64,000 nucleotides of DNA from positions 248,001 through 312,000 of the forward strand of contig CAVZFC010000022.1 of assembly GCA_963774445.1 (NCBI GenBank), written 5' to 3'. The notes beneath the pieces were generated by a model, which was not told the DNA's origin, ran no database searches, and worked only from the letters and a program-made list of their open reading frames with translations. The position numbers were made by a program, and so were the translations under genes. Below, piece after piece: positions 9,941-19,223 of this stretch (positions are counted from its first letter, which is position 1; each line of letters opens with the position of its first letter). Source of the DNA: CAVUQH01 sp963774445 (GTDB lineage Bacteria; Myxococcota_A; Polyangia; Haliangiales; Haliangiaceae).

Positions 9941-11348
9941 CTACGGGGAGACGGCGAAGAAGAAGCGCAAGAAGCGGAACGCCCGGTCGCGCCACGACAG
10001 CTCGTTGTGGGTGGCGCCGACGTCGTGGAAGTAGCACAGCACTCCCGGCGCCAGCGTGCAGTCGGGCGAGTCGCTGCGCGTCCACCCGGCGGCCACGAGC
10101 TGGTCGCGCAGGGCGACGTTGGACGGGTAGTTGTCGCCGCCGTCGGCCTCGGTGCCGCCGTGGTCCTGGTATAGCGGCACGTTGGTGAAGCCTGTCTGGT
10201 TCGACGAAGTCGCTCATCGCCTCGCCGGTCCCCTCGCCCAGCCAGTACGATCCGGACAGCGACGCCGCGCCGGCGTAGACGTCCGGATAGGCAAAGGCCA
10301 GGCGGAACGACAGCAGGCCGCCCAGGGACGAGCCGGCGACGTAGGCGCGGTCCAGGTCGATGCGCCACAGCTCGGCGGCGCGCGGCTGCACGGTGCCGAC
10401 CTGGAAGGCCATGAACGTCTCCTGCTTGCCGCCGTTGTCGATGGTATTGCCGTACTCGTCGGTGCGGGCGTCGCCGCCGTGGGGGAAGCCGACTACCACC
10501 ACCGGCTCGACCACGCCCGCGGCGATATCGGTGTCGAGCTGGATGTTGACCTCCCAGCCCGTGTGGCCGAAGCAGCAGTCGTGATCGTCGTAGATGTTCT
10601 GCGCGTCGTGCATGAACAGCACCGGATAGTGGCGGTCGGCGGCGTCCGGCGCGCCGTAGCCCGGTGGCAGGTAGGTGATGTAGCGGCGGCAGTTGCCCAG
10701 CTCGTCCGAGCAGATGTCGATGTCGGGCTGGACCAGGTGCCCGCGCCCGGAGTCGTAGGTGTCGAGCACCGAGTTGGCGCCGTCGGCGTTGCCGGCGAAG
10801 TCGTCGTAGGCGAACGCCCAGTTCTCCGGATCGAGCTTCCAGGAGCCGCTGTAGACCAGCTTGTAGGCGTAGAAGCCGGTCGGGATCGAGACGCTGGCGG
10901 TGAACAGCTCGCTGCCGCACAGCTCCTCGGTCGCCAGCGCGGTGGTGCTCCAGCCGTCGAAGTCGCCGGCGATCGCGGCCGATCCGCCGTAGGTGACGAA
11001 CAGCGCGCGGCCCTCGTACCAGGCCGGCAGATCGCCGTGGCGCGCGGTCAGACTGGCGCGCAACTCTTCCAGTCGGCCGGGGTCGCAGGTGGCGGCGACC
11101 TCGTCCAGCAGGTCGATCAGGCAGTGCAGCCCGGCCGGCCCGGTCGGGCAGGCACTGGCCGTGCCGCCGGCGTCCGGCCGCCCGCCGTCGGTCGCGCCGT
11201 CGGTCGGGGGAGCGGCGTCGGCGCCGTCGCCCGCCGGCCCGGAGTTGCCGCACGCCACCAGGGCGGCGGCGCACAGAGCCAGGCCGGCCGTTGCCATTGG
11301 CAACGGCCCTCGCCGTGCAACTGCGCGAAACCGTATCGATCCGTACAT
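9941..11348 (-). CDS. Esterase (EsteraseD/Fes-like) lipoprotein, broken by a +1 frameshift
   Basis: The reading frame carries a signal with lipobox ALVAC, an Asp/Gly-rich linker, an E-set/CBM48-like domain (AIAGDFDGWS, then FYAYKLVYSGSWKLDPEN), and a putative esterase alpha/beta-hydrolase domain with RRYITYLPPGY and the nucleophile motif GSSLGG. After EAMSDFV (about 10205) the frame turns to Arg-rich nonsense, while another frame continues naturally from PLYQDHGG to 9941, including the likely catalytic His in GATHNE. Removing one base at GTTCGAC (10199-10205) rejoins the halves through DFVDQTGFTNVPLYQDHG. The start (ATG 11348) is uncertain; ATG 11297 is the alternative, but it lacks a positively charged signal N-region. 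Confidence 0.78.
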
Positions 11349-11422
11349 GTGCCGTACCATCCGAGGCAAGCTGCGTGCCGCAGTCGCTCGCGGCGTCGTT
11401 GCCGCAGAGTAGCATCGCGCCG

Positions 11423-12691
11423 ATGACTGCTGATCGGCGGAGTTTCCTCAGCCAGACGCTGGGGCCTGGCTTGCTCTTCGCGGGCGCTGCGGTCGGCGTC
11501 TCTCACCTGGTTCAGTCCACCCGCGCGGGTGCCGCCTACGGGCTGTCGCTGCTCCTGGTGATCGTCGCGGCCAACGTGATCAAGTACCCGGCCTTTGCGT
11601 TTGGTCCCCGCTACGCGGCTGCTACCGGCACCAGCCTGCTCGAGGGCTACCGCCGCCAGGGCCGCTGGGCGCTGGTCCTCTACGCCCTGCTCACGCTGGG
11701 CACGATGTTCACCGTGCAGGCGGCGGTGACCCTGGTCACCGCGGTCATCGCCAAGGCGCTCTTGCACCTGACCTGGACCCCGCTGGCCATCTCGGCGGTG
11801 CTCCTCGCGCTGTGCGCGGCGCTGCTGGTGGTCGGCCACTACCGCTGGCTCGACCGGCTGATGAAGGTGGTGGTCGCGCTGCTCACGGTGCTCACCGTGA
11901 CCGCGACGATCCTGGTCCTGCCGCGCGTGGACTGGAGCCTGTCCGGGATGTGGCCGGGCGCCGACGGCTGGAACTGGCTGTTCGTCGCCGCGCTGGTCGG
12001 GTGGATGCCGTCGGCGATCGACATCGCCGTCTGGCACTCGCTGTGGACTCTGGCCAAGCGGCGGGACACCGGCTACGCGCCCCCGGTGAAAGAGGCGCTG
12101 CTCGACTTCAACATCGGCTACGTCGGCACCGCGGTGCTGGCGCTCTGCTTTCTCCTGCTCGGCGCCGGCGTGGTCCACGGCAGCGGCGCGAAGATTCCGG
12201 CGAGCGGCGCCGCCTTCGCCAACATGGTCATCGACCTCTACGTCCAGACCCTGGGCTCGTGGAGCCGCTATTTGATCGGCGGCGCCGCGCTGATGGTCAT
12301 GTTCTCGACCACGCTGACGGTGGTCAACGGCTTCCCCCGGGCGCTGGCCGCCCTGAGCCAGCGGTTCGCAGGGCCCGAGGAGCCCGGCTCGGACGTCGGC
12401 CCGCGCGAGCGGCGCTACTACTGGATCGCCATGGCGGTGCTGGCCGGCGGCGCGCTGATCATCCTCCACCAGCTGGCGCGGCACTTCACCCGCCTGATCG
12501 ACGTGGCGACGACCATCTCGTTCCTCACCGCGCCGCTGCTGGCGGCGCTCAACCACCGCGCGGTGACCGGCGACGAGGTGCCGGAAGCCGATCGCCCGGG
12601 CCCGCGCCTGCGCCTGTTCAGCCTGGCCTGCATTGCCGTGCTGTCGGCGCTCGCCATGATCTGGATCTGGGTCAACTACCTGTCCCGGTGA
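11423..12691 (+). CDS. NRAMP-family-like metal-ion transporter
   Basis: About 422 residues with roughly eleven hydrophobic segments. The opening LGPGLLFAGAAVGVSHLVQS, then LLLVIVAANVIKYPAFAF and GYRRQG, match the NRAMP fold. However, the metal-binding DPGN of TM1 is absent and TM6 reads VGWMPSAIDIAVW rather than the usual MPHN-type motif, so it looks like a divergent NRAMP-related branch and its substrate is open. I placed the start at ATG 11423; the frame extends upstream without a convincing signal. The next gene (FecR-like) follows after 13 bases and is probably cotranscribed. Confidence 0.82.
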   Translation: MTADRRSFLSQTLGPGLLFAGAAVGVSHLVQSTRAGAAYGLSLLLVIVAANVIKYPAFAFGPRYAAATGTSLLEGYRRQGRWALVLYALLTLGTMFTVQAAVTLVTAVIAKALLHLTWTPLAISAVLLALCAALLVVGHYRWLDRLMKVVVALLTVLTVTATILVLPRVDWSLSGMWPGADGWNWLFVAALVGWMPSAIDIAVWHSLWTLAKRRDTGYAPPVKEALLDFNIGYVGTAVLALCFLLLGAGVVHGSGAKIPASGAAFANMVIDLYVQTLGSWSRYLIGGAALMVMFSTTLTVVNGFPRALAALSQRFAGPEEPGSDVGPRERRYYWIAMAVLAGGALIILHQLARHFTRLIDVATTISFLTAPLLAALNHRAVTGDEVPEADRPGPRLRLFSLACIAVLSALAMIWIWVNYLSR

Positions 12692-12704
12692 TGCGGGGGG
12701 CGCG

Positions 12705-13223
12705 GTGAGCAAGGATCCGGATCTCGGCGAGCGGGTGCTCGCCGCCCGCGGCCGATCGGTCGAGCCGCCACCACCCGAGAGCGGCGGCGGGGGCCCCGGG
12801 CGCAAGATCGGCTGGGGGGCGGTGGCGGTGATCGCCGCGGCCGCCATCGTCTTCCTGTTCGTCCTTCGCCGCGACGGCGGTCCCACGGCGACCTCCGGGG
12901 TCGCGTCGGTCAGCGAGCGGCGCGAGGTCGAGCTCGGCTACCGCGGCGCGGCCGTGCTCGAGGCCGGCGCCGAGATCGAATGGCGCGCCGGCAGCGGTGG
13001 CGTGCGCGTGGAGCAGCGGACGGGGGACGTATTCTACCGCGCCGACCGCGGCGGCCGCTTTGCCGTGCGCACGCCGGCCGGCTCGATCGAGGCGGCCGAC
13101 CCGGCCTGCTTTCGCCTGCGCCTCGACGGCGCGCAGGGGCAGCTCACCGTCTACCAGGGAGCCGTCCAGGCCGCCGGGCGGCGGGTCGGCGCGGGTGAGA
13201 CCGCGCAGCTCGGCTTGCGCTAG
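12705..13223 (+). CDS. FecR-domain single-pass membrane protein
   Basis: 172 residues starting at GTG 12705. A short charged N-terminus is followed by one transmembrane helix (VAVIAAAAIVFLFVL, about residues 37-55) and a periplasmic FecR-like beta domain with alternating hydrophobic strands (VELGYRGAAVLEAGAEIEW, GGRFAVRTPAG, GQLTVYQGAVQA). FecR domains usually transmit signals to sigma factors, but there is no sigma or anti-sigma gene here, so its role is uncertain. It probably shares a transcript with the NRAMP-like gene. Confidence 0.72.
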   Translation: MSKDPDLGERVLAARGRSVEPPPPESGGGGPGRKIGWGAVAVIAAAAIVFLFVLRRDGGPTATSGVASVSERREVELGYRGAAVLEAGAEIEWRAGSGGVRVEQRTGDVFYRADRGGRFAVRTPAGSIEAADPACFRLRLDGAQGQLTVYQGAVQAAGRRVGAGETAQLGLR

Positions 13224-13244
13224 CCCGACTGCGGCCGAAAACGG

Positions 13245-13277
13245 CGAACCGCCGATCGCGAGGCGACCGGCGGTTCG
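13245..13277. terminator. Bidirectional hairpin between convergent genes
   Basis: A perfect 10-bp stem, CGAACCGCCG (13245-13254) with CGGCGGTTCG (13268-13277) across a 13-base loop, sits between the converging FecR-like and barrel genes. No U tract follows on either strand, so it may work as a transcription block or 3'-end stabiliser rather than a classic intrinsic terminator. Confidence 0.5.
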
Positions 13278-13315
13278 GGGTCAGGTGAGCGCGGACCGAC
13301 CGCGCCCGATATTGA

Positions 13316-13957
13316 CTACCACCAGAAGGTGGCGTTGATCGACGCGGTGAGCAGACCGAAGCTGATGACGTCGCCGAGGCCAGCGCCCGCGCCGTCGCCA
13401 AACGTCAGCCCGGCGCCAATGCCGGTGCCGAAGGTCAGCTGCGGAAGCACCTGCAGATCGACGCCCATCAGGGCACCAACGCCGAGCTGCATGGTGTTAC
13501 CGGCGTCGCTGAAGTCGCCGATGGAGATCAGCGCGGCCGGCTCGAGGTACGGCCGGATGGCCCCCTTGTTGTCCTTGTACATACGGTAGCCGGCACCCAG
13601 AACGAGACCGAACCGGGACGCGCTCATGGTCGGATCGGTCGGATCCGGGCCTTTGTTGAAGTTGATGCCGAGGCTGACGTCGAGCCAGTTCGCGCCGCCG
13701 AGTGACCACAGGAAGTCAGCGGTGGGGGCGCCACCGGTCGGCCACGTGGTCGAGATGCCCATCTTGTAGGCACTATCGCTGGCGGTATTGCCAACTTCCG
13801 CGGCCCCTTCATTCGAGCTTCCGGAATCACCCGTGCCCATACTGGAGTCGCCACCTCCGCCCATGTCTCCGCCCATGCCCATGTCGTCGTCGTCCTGGGC
13901 GGCGGCGGTGCCGGCGAGCGCAAACAAAACCACACAAGAGGCAATAAAAGTCTTCAT
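13316..13957 (-). CDS. Small outer-membrane beta-barrel-like protein
   Basis: 213 residues. A signal peptide (MKTFIASCVVLFALAGTAAAQ) is followed by an acidic Met/Gly-rich linker (DDDDMGMGGDMGGGGD) and about 150 residues of amphipathic strands (for example YKMGISTTWPTGGAPTADF, RFGLVLGAGYRMY, LTFGTGIGAGLTFG), ending in an aromatic ATFWW typical of barrel insertion signals. It is likely an eight- to ten-stranded outer-membrane protein of unknown function. The ATG lies downstream of AAGGAGGA. The Asp/Met linker could bind cations; this is inference only. Confidence 0.72.
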   Translation of the reverse strand: MKTFIASCVVLFALAGTAAAQDDDDMGMGGDMGGGGDSSMGTGDSGSSNEGAAEVGNTASDSAYKMGISTTWPTGGAPTADFLWSLGGANWLDVSLGINFNKGPDPTDPTMSASRFGLVLGAGYRMYKDNKGAIRPYLEPAALISIGDFSDAGNTMQLGVGALMGVDLQVLPQLTFGTGIGAGLTFGDGAGAGLGDVISFGLLTASINATFWW

Positions 13958-13981
13958 CGGTTGTAGGTCCTCCTTATGCGT

Positions 13982-13999
13982 CGGTAACCCGCTTTACCG
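13982..13999. promoter_or_regulatory. Short inverted repeat upstream of the barrel gene
   Basis: CGGTAA (13982-13987) and TTACCG (13994-13999) are inverted across six bases in the leader of the minus-strand barrel gene. It could be an operator or 5' leader hairpin; nothing else supports a role. Confidence 0.25.
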
Positions 14000-14148
14000 A
14001 GGTTGGGCAACTTATTGACGCGCCAATCGCGGCAACAAAATCGGGTTCGTGGCGGGTTCTACCTGCTCGTGCGACGCCCGACTGGCTCGATCGTGTCGAT
14101 TCGGCGGAATTTGCCGGGTTTTGCCAGCTGGCCGCCGCGTCCGGGATC

Positions 14149-14724
14149 TCACCCGGCGTCGGCGACCAGTCCGAGGGCGGCCCGGCCCTCGTCGCCGCGG
14201 CGACGCCGCAGCTCGGCCTGCGCCCATGATCCCAGCGGGGTCAAGACGTGCGGCTTGCGCGCGCCGCGCTTGGGGTACGGCTCGCCGCCCAGCATGCGCG
14301 CCAGGCCGGCACCGCGCAGGTGGGCGAGTACCTTGGATGCCGCCCCAGGGGTGACGCCCAGGCGCGTCGCCAGCTCGGCGCCGGTCATCGGGTCGTCGGC
14401 GAGCAGCTCGATCGCCGCCTGCGCGGTCTCGCCGGTCAGCGAGCGCAGCGCAGCTTCGCGCTGCTCGCGCTTTTCCGACGACGCGCGCTCGGCCGCGATC
14501 AGGGTCGCCATCGCCGCGGCGAAGCCGGCCCAGTAGTCGCGGTCGGACGCGTCGTCACCGCGGGCGCGGTGCGGCGCATGGATCGCCAGCTCGCGGGCGA
14601 TGCGCTCGAGCGCATCGCGCTCGCCGGCGGCGATGGCCGCGCCGACATCTCGCGCCAGCTGTTCGAGCAACTCCGGCTGTGCGCCGACGCGGGCGATGCG
14701 AGCGGTGATCTTCTCCAGCTTCAT
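14149..14724 (-). CDS. Winged-helix (MarR/ArsR-like) DNA-binding protein
   Basis: 191 residues from ATG 14724, preceded by GGAGG at seven bases. The N-terminal half is helical and Ala/Glu/Arg-rich; the C-terminal half is a winged helix: AAIELLADDPMTGAELATRL, then GVTPGAASKVLAHLRGAGLA as the recognition helix and RKPHVLTPLGS as the wing. It lies 50 bases downstream of the carbon-nitrogen hydrolase gene on the same strand, so the two may be cotranscribed. The regulated target is unknown. Confidence 0.72.
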   Translation of the reverse strand: MKLEKITARIARVGAQPELLEQLARDVGAAIAAGERDALERIARELAIHAPHRARGDDASDRDYWAGFAAAMATLIAAERASSEKREQREAALRSLTGETAQAAIELLADDPMTGAELATRLGVTPGAASKVLAHLRGAGLARMLGGEPYPKRGARKPHVLTPLGSWAQAELRRRRGDEGRAALGLVADAG

Positions 14725-14774
14725 CGGCGGGCCTCCGAGATCACCGTAGGAAGTGATCCCGCCGCTGTCAATAC

Positions 14775-16209
14775 TCAGGAAATACTCGCTCCCTCCGGAG
14801 GTCCGGCCAGGATCGTCTCGATAACCGGGTTTATTTTTTGATTTCCAATGGTTACAACCAGAAGGCTGAGCGGCGGCGGGCTCTCCTGGTGGACGCTGCC
14901 GGCCTGGGACGGTAAGCCGATGACGACTCCCGGGCGGGCAGCGCGGGGGCTGGCGCCAAAGCCGGCGTTGGCGACCAGGGCGATGCCCTGGCTCCAGGTG
15001 GCGATGTCGGTGACCGCCGCGCGGAACGCGTCGAGCTTGAACGACAGCGCCGGCACCAGCACCAGGTTGGCGCGCAGATCGACCAGCGCGCGCGGCACCG
15101 GCTCGACGACGGCGTCCTTGCAGATGAGCAGCGCCAGGGTCCAGCTGGTCGAACAGGTAGACGCGCAGGCGCGGCGTCGTCTGTGCCAGGTCCTCGCTGC
15201 GCATGACCCGCGTCTGCCCTTCGGTGTCGATGAACGAGAACGGGCGGAACTTGCGGTGCCGCCGCCGCCGCCGCCAGCCGCGGAACAGGATCTGCGACTC
15301 GTTGTGCCAGCGGCCGTTCTTGGCCGGGCGATGGTGGCTGCCGGCGACCACCATCTCGACGACGCGCTGCCGGTCGAGCCAGCGCGCCAGCTCGTCGATC
15401 ACCGCCCTGGGCACCGACAGCTCGGGGAAGACCACCAGCCGGCAGCCGTGCTCGGCCGCGCGCTCGAGCAGGGCGATGCAGCGGGCGGTCTGCTCGTCGT
15501 CGCCCAGGCGCGGGCGCAGATCGCAAAACATCGCCCGCCCCTCGATGGTCTTGCGGCGGAACTCCAGCTCGTCGAAGCTGGCGTTGGGCAGGGCGCAGGC
15601 GACGTGGTCGCCGGGACCGAGCTGCGGCACCGCGTGCCACGTGCGCCAGTCGCCGTCGATGGTCACGCGCACCTGGCGGGCCCAGTCCGACGCCAGGCGC
15701 AGGTGGGGGAGGGCGTCCAGGCGGCCGTCCAGCGCCCACGGATCGCTGTTGGGCTGCGGCGTCAGCGTGCGCCAGTCCGGGTGCGGCGTGGGGATCGGAT
15801 CGCCCTCGCGCAGGGTCACCACGCGGCCGAGGAACATCGCAAGAAAGCGGTGGCCGAGGGCGGCGTCCAGCGCCTCGGCCAGCGCGCGCGCGACCGCCAC
15901 CGCCGGCAGGTCGTCGTAGTCGGCGGCCAGATCGTGCAGCGCGGCGCGTTCTTCGCCGTCGATCTCTTCGTCGTCGACCAGCTCGAACAGCGCCTCGGCT
16001 TCGCGGCGCAGGGCGTCGCGCCGCCGCCAGGTGGAGACGTCGCCGTCGGCCTGGATCAGCGCCTCCAGCTGGTCGCGACAGAGCAGGAGTAGCTCGGTGG
16101 CCAGGCGAAGGATGTCGCTGCCGCCGTCGATGGCGGTGCCGAGCCGCGCGCGGTCGTCCGCTTCGGGCGCACCGATGGCGCCCGTCGACCTCTCCTTCGC
16201 CGGCTGCAT
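14775..16209 (-). CDS. Carbon-nitrogen hydrolase (nitrilase superfamily) with N-terminal helical domain, +1 frameshift
   Basis: Starts at ATG 16209 (MQPAKERSTG). Residues 1-190 are mostly helical and unrecognised. Then comes a CN-hydrolase domain with FPELS (catalytic Glu), HRKFRPFSF (probable catalytic Lys) and, in a second frame, LLICKDAV (catalytic Cys). The frame is lost at 15148-15154 (GTCGAAC on plus). Correcting this to GTCGAC joins VYL-STSWTLALLICKD, preserves the whole Glu-Lys-Cys triad and gives about 477 residues. It is therefore probably an intact amidase/nitrilase-like enzyme of unknown substrate, with sequence error the likely cause of the break. The last residues (about 14775-14860) match nothing I know. 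Confidence 0.7.
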
Positions 16210-16355
16210 CGGGGGACAGTAGCGCCGGGGTGCGACAGCGCGGGCCGACGCGCCGGCAGTCCGTGGAATCGGGCGGCAGCGGCCGGCAACGGTCCGACCA
16301 GTTGCGAGTTTGCCGCCTCTCACGGCGCTCCGCGCTGGTATCCGAGGAGTGTCAC

Positions 16356-17315
16356 GTGAGGACCACCCCTCCACCCGCTCGCCTCGCCATCGCCGCCGCG
16401 CTCGCCCTGCTGCTGGGCGGCGGGGTCGCGCGTGCCGACGACGGCGTGGCCGCAGAGCCGGCGCCGCGCCGGCCCGACGCGACCTGGCGCGAGATCTTCG
16501 GCGGCCCGTTCCAGAGCTCGCGCCTGTTCAGCATGCCGACGGCCGACGTCGTCGGCGCCTATCAGATCAGCCTCAGCGGTGACGCCAGCCTGCTGGCGCG
16601 CCGAAACACGCTGTCGACCTCCAGTGTCGTCGCCCTCGGCTTTGGCGACATCGCGCAGCTCGAGTACCGCAACGCCGCGGCGATCACCACCCTGCAGGAC
16701 GATCCGTTCGGCATGCCGACCGTCGGCGTGCAGCTGAAGGTGCCGCTTCGCCCGCGGCGCTACGTTCCCGCCTTTGCGCTCGCGCTGCGCTTCGGCTTCA
16801 CCCACACCGACAAGATCGGGGCGGTCACCCACGACGAGCGCGCGACCGACCTCTACGTGGTGTCGCGCCTGCGCCTGTGGGGCCCGCTCGAGCGCGTGAC
16901 CCTGCACGGCGGCCTGCGCGTCAGCGCTGCGCAGATCGACTCCACCGGCGAGCCGGCGCTGGACGACGTCAAGCGCAACCTGCCCCTGCCGGCTGGTGGC
17001 TTCGAGGTTCGGGTGACCGACGACGCGCTGATCGCTGCTGAATTGGCCGAGGTGCCGCTGTTCGATCCGGGTGACGCGACGCGGCCCAGCCGGATCGGCA
17101 GCGGCATCTTCGGTCGTGCCGGCATCCGCTGGCACCTCTTGCCGTCGGTGGTCTTGGACGCCAGCTTCGGCTACCGGCTCGAGGTCGACCGCGTCGGCGC
17201 GCCGAGCGGCTCGATGGCCGACGCGCTGGTCGACTGGGACATGCGTCTGGGCGGCGAGCTGTTCGTCCCGTGGGGGGCGATGGCGTGCAAGGCCGCGGGG
17301 ATCTTCTGCGAGTGA
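16356..17315 (+). CDS. Exported barrel-like protein, tandem paralogue 1
   Basis: About 319 residues from GTG 16356, preceded by GAGGAG. A signal peptide (LAIAAALALLLGGGVARAD) is followed by alternating hydrophobic strands. The motif region MPTADVVGAYQISLSGD...VALGFGDIAQLEYR parallels the start of the two following proteins (APTGYFLPAGVIMTTLGID...IGLGDVAEFGFG; APTGRLQPSGHLFATGGLF...LGLGDLAEVELE), so the three genes look like a divergent tandem family. Probably outer-membrane; function unknown. The next gene begins 23 bases after the stop, so they are likely cotranscribed. Confidence 0.7.
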   Translation: MRTTPPPARLAIAAALALLLGGGVARADDGVAAEPAPRRPDATWREIFGGPFQSSRLFSMPTADVVGAYQISLSGDASLLARRNTLSTSSVVALGFGDIAQLEYRNAAAITTLQDDPFGMPTVGVQLKVPLRPRRYVPAFALALRFGFTHTDKIGAVTHDERATDLYVVSRLRLWGPLERVTLHGGLRVSAAQIDSTGEPALDDVKRNLPLPAGGFEVRVTDDALIAAELAEVPLFDPGDATRPSRIGSGIFGRAGIRWHLLPSVVLDASFGYRLEVDRVGAPSGSMADALVDWDMRLGGELFVPWGAMACKAAGIFCE

Positions 17316-17338
17316 TAACCAACCACGGAGGACAGGTC

Positions 17339-18367
17339 ATGCGTCAACAGTTCCGAACAACCCTCTTGGCCCTGCTCGCGGCCGTGCTCGCGCTCGGGGT
17401 CGCCGCCGGCGACGCGGCCGCGCAGCCGACCGACGAGCCGGCCGACCCGTGGGCGCCGGGCACGCCCGATCCGGGCCAGACGGACGCCCCCGCTCCGGAC
17501 GGCACGACGGCGCCCGCCACGCCGCCCGTCCAGCCGGAGCCGTTGACCGGCGAGGTCGGCTTCCAGCCGCCCGTGCACCAGCCGCAGAAGATGATCGAGC
17601 TGCCGACGATGTTCAACGCCCCCACCGGCTACTTCCTGCCGGCCGGCGTGATCATGACCACCCTCGGCATCGACACCGGCGGTGGTGTGTCCGGAGAGGG
17701 GCGCATCGGCCTGGGCGACGTGGCCGAGTTCGGCTTCGGCACCACCGATCAGATCGCCAAGAGCTTCTGCGACGGCACGAGCTGCGACGACCGCCAGGCG
17801 ATCCAGCCGTACGCGCTGGCGCAGTTCCGCATGGGGCTCACCGAGGACCGGCTGTTCCACAACCAGCCGGGGCTGGTGCTCGGCTTCCGCAAGTCGTTTA
17901 CCCGCGAGCACGACGCGCGCAAGACCCGCGTCGCCGAGCTCTACCTGGTGGCGTCCAAGAAGCTGGGCTCCTGGACCCGCATCCACGTCGGCGGCGACTT
18001 CTGGGACGCCGGGGTGCTGCGCGACGGCGCCGATCGCGAGATCGTCTTCCACGACAATGACGTGGCCAGGCGGCTGCGCGCGTTCGGCGGCATCGAGGTC
18101 CAGCCGCTGCCGCGGTCGACCTTGATGCTGGAGCTCTACTGGTCGCCGCTGTTCCGCCTGCGTGACGCGACCGGACAGACCGACTCGATCACTTTGCGCC
18201 CGACCTTCTCCTGGGGCGTGCGCTACCAGTTCGCCGACTGGGGCCTGTTCGAGTCCGGTGTGCGCATCCCCGACATCGGCGAGATCAACTTGCTCGAGGC
18301 GCAGATCTTCGGCCAGCTTCGGCTCGTGAGCCGCCGCTTCTCCAACTTCTTGGACGGCGTTCGCTGA
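17339..18367 (+). CDS. Exported barrel-like protein, tandem paralogue 2
   Basis: 342 residues from ATG 17339, behind a GGAGGAC ribosome binding site. Signal peptide (TTLLALLAAVLALGVAAG), then a Pro/Asp/Ala-rich linker (about residues 30-85), then a strand-rich body beginning MIELPTMFNAPTGYF. Two close cysteines (SFCDGTSCDD) correspond in position to a Cys pair in the third paralogue (VCPGCTSR). Strands alternate through to the end. Outer-membrane location and function are inferred from fold pattern only. Confidence 0.7.
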   Translation: MRQQFRTTLLALLAAVLALGVAAGDAAAQPTDEPADPWAPGTPDPGQTDAPAPDGTTAPATPPVQPEPLTGEVGFQPPVHQPQKMIELPTMFNAPTGYFLPAGVIMTTLGIDTGGGVSGEGRIGLGDVAEFGFGTTDQIAKSFCDGTSCDDRQAIQPYALAQFRMGLTEDRLFHNQPGLVLGFRKSFTREHDARKTRVAELYLVASKKLGSWTRIHVGGDFWDAGVLRDGADREIVFHDNDVARRLRAFGGIEVQPLPRSTLMLELYWSPLFRLRDATGQTDSITLRPTFSWGVRYQFADWGLFESGVRIPDIGEINLLEAQIFGQLRLVSRRFSNFLDGVR

Positions 18368-18377
18368 GCTGGGCGCC

Positions 18378-19196
18378 GTGCGACTCTCTGTCGCCATAGC
18401 CGCGGCCCTAATGGCGTCGGCCACGGCCGTCGCGCGCGCCGAGCCGCCGGCGCCGCCGCGGGTCATCAACGCGCCGACCGGTAGGCTGCAGCCGAGCGGA
18501 CATCTGTTCGCCACCGGCGGGCTGTTCGTGGTCCCGGATCGGACGCCGATGCTCGGCGCGACCCTGGGCCTGGGCGATCTGGCCGAGGTCGAGCTCGAGG
18601 TCACCGATCGCGCGGCCGTCTGCCCGGGCTGCACCTCGCGCGCCCAGGTCGCCGAGTCGATCGCGATGACCACCGCGGCGTTCAAGATCGGTCTGCCGGC
18701 CGGGCACTACGCCGCCTGGCAGCCGGCGGTGGCGCTGGGGTTGCGCTCGCCGGTAAGCGCGCGGCGGATCGACTTCGGCGGTCGCACGCGCGAGCTGCGC
18801 GCGGCGCGCATGTTCCTGGCCGTCAGCCAGAAGCTGGGCGACGTCTGGCTGCACGCGGGCGCCGACGTCTGGGACGCCGAGTCGGCGACGCCGGACGGCG
18901 CGGTGACGCTGCACGACCAGCCGCTGTCGCGGCGGGTGCGCCCGTTCGCCGGCCTCGAGTGGAACCCGTCGATCTATCCGCGCACCCGCCTGCTCGTCGA
19001 TGGGTCGTGGGCGCCGGTCTTCACCCCCGCGGGGCCCCAGCTGCGCTGGCTGCTCGGCTGGGGCGTCCGCTATCAGGCGCTGTCGTGGGGCTCCATCGAG
19101 CTGGACGTGCGCCACCGCGAGGGCGGCGGGCTGCAGGATACCGAGGTCACGGTGCGCCTGAACGGCGCCTGGGATCTGCATTTTCCCACCCGCTGA
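18378..19196 (+). CDS. Exported barrel-like protein, tandem paralogue 3
   Basis: 272 residues from GTG 18378, ten bases after the previous stop. Signal peptide (VRLSVAIAAALMASATAVARAE), no linker, then the shared start VINAPTGRLQPSGHLF and the shared LGLGDLAEVELEVTD motif. Later segments also parallel paralogue 2 (LAVSQKLGDVWLHAGADVWD with VASKKLGSWTRIHVGGDFWD). Function unknown; probably the last of three cotranscribed outer-membrane-like genes before the M16 protease. Confidence 0.7.
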   Translation: MRLSVAIAAALMASATAVARAEPPAPPRVINAPTGRLQPSGHLFATGGLFVVPDRTPMLGATLGLGDLAEVELEVTDRAAVCPGCTSRAQVAESIAMTTAAFKIGLPAGHYAAWQPAVALGLRSPVSARRIDFGGRTRELRAARMFLAVSQKLGDVWLHAGADVWDAESATPDGAVTLHDQPLSRRVRPFAGLEWNPSIYPRTRLLVDGSWAPVFTPAGPQLRWLLGWGVRYQALSWGSIELDVRHREGGGLQDTEVTVRLNGAWDLHFPTR

Positions 19197-19223
19197 ACGG
19201 CCTCGTCGAGGGCGGTCCGAAAC

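Noticed and set aside
10199..10205. Esterase as a decayed pseudogene
   Set aside because: The only defect is one surplus base in the GTCGAC-derived motif shared by five other breaks, and everything downstream is well preserved, so sequence error is more likely than decay.
11286..11308. Perfect 10-bp inverted repeat with a 3-base loop
   Set aside because: It lies within the signal-peptide region of the esterase gene and has no T run; no termination role can be argued, though it would hide the alternative ATG at 11297.
11117..12886. 589-residue minus-strand open frame over the NRAMP-like gene
   Set aside because: Arg/His/Gln-rich shadow without motifs; the plus-strand frame encodes clear transmembrane helices.
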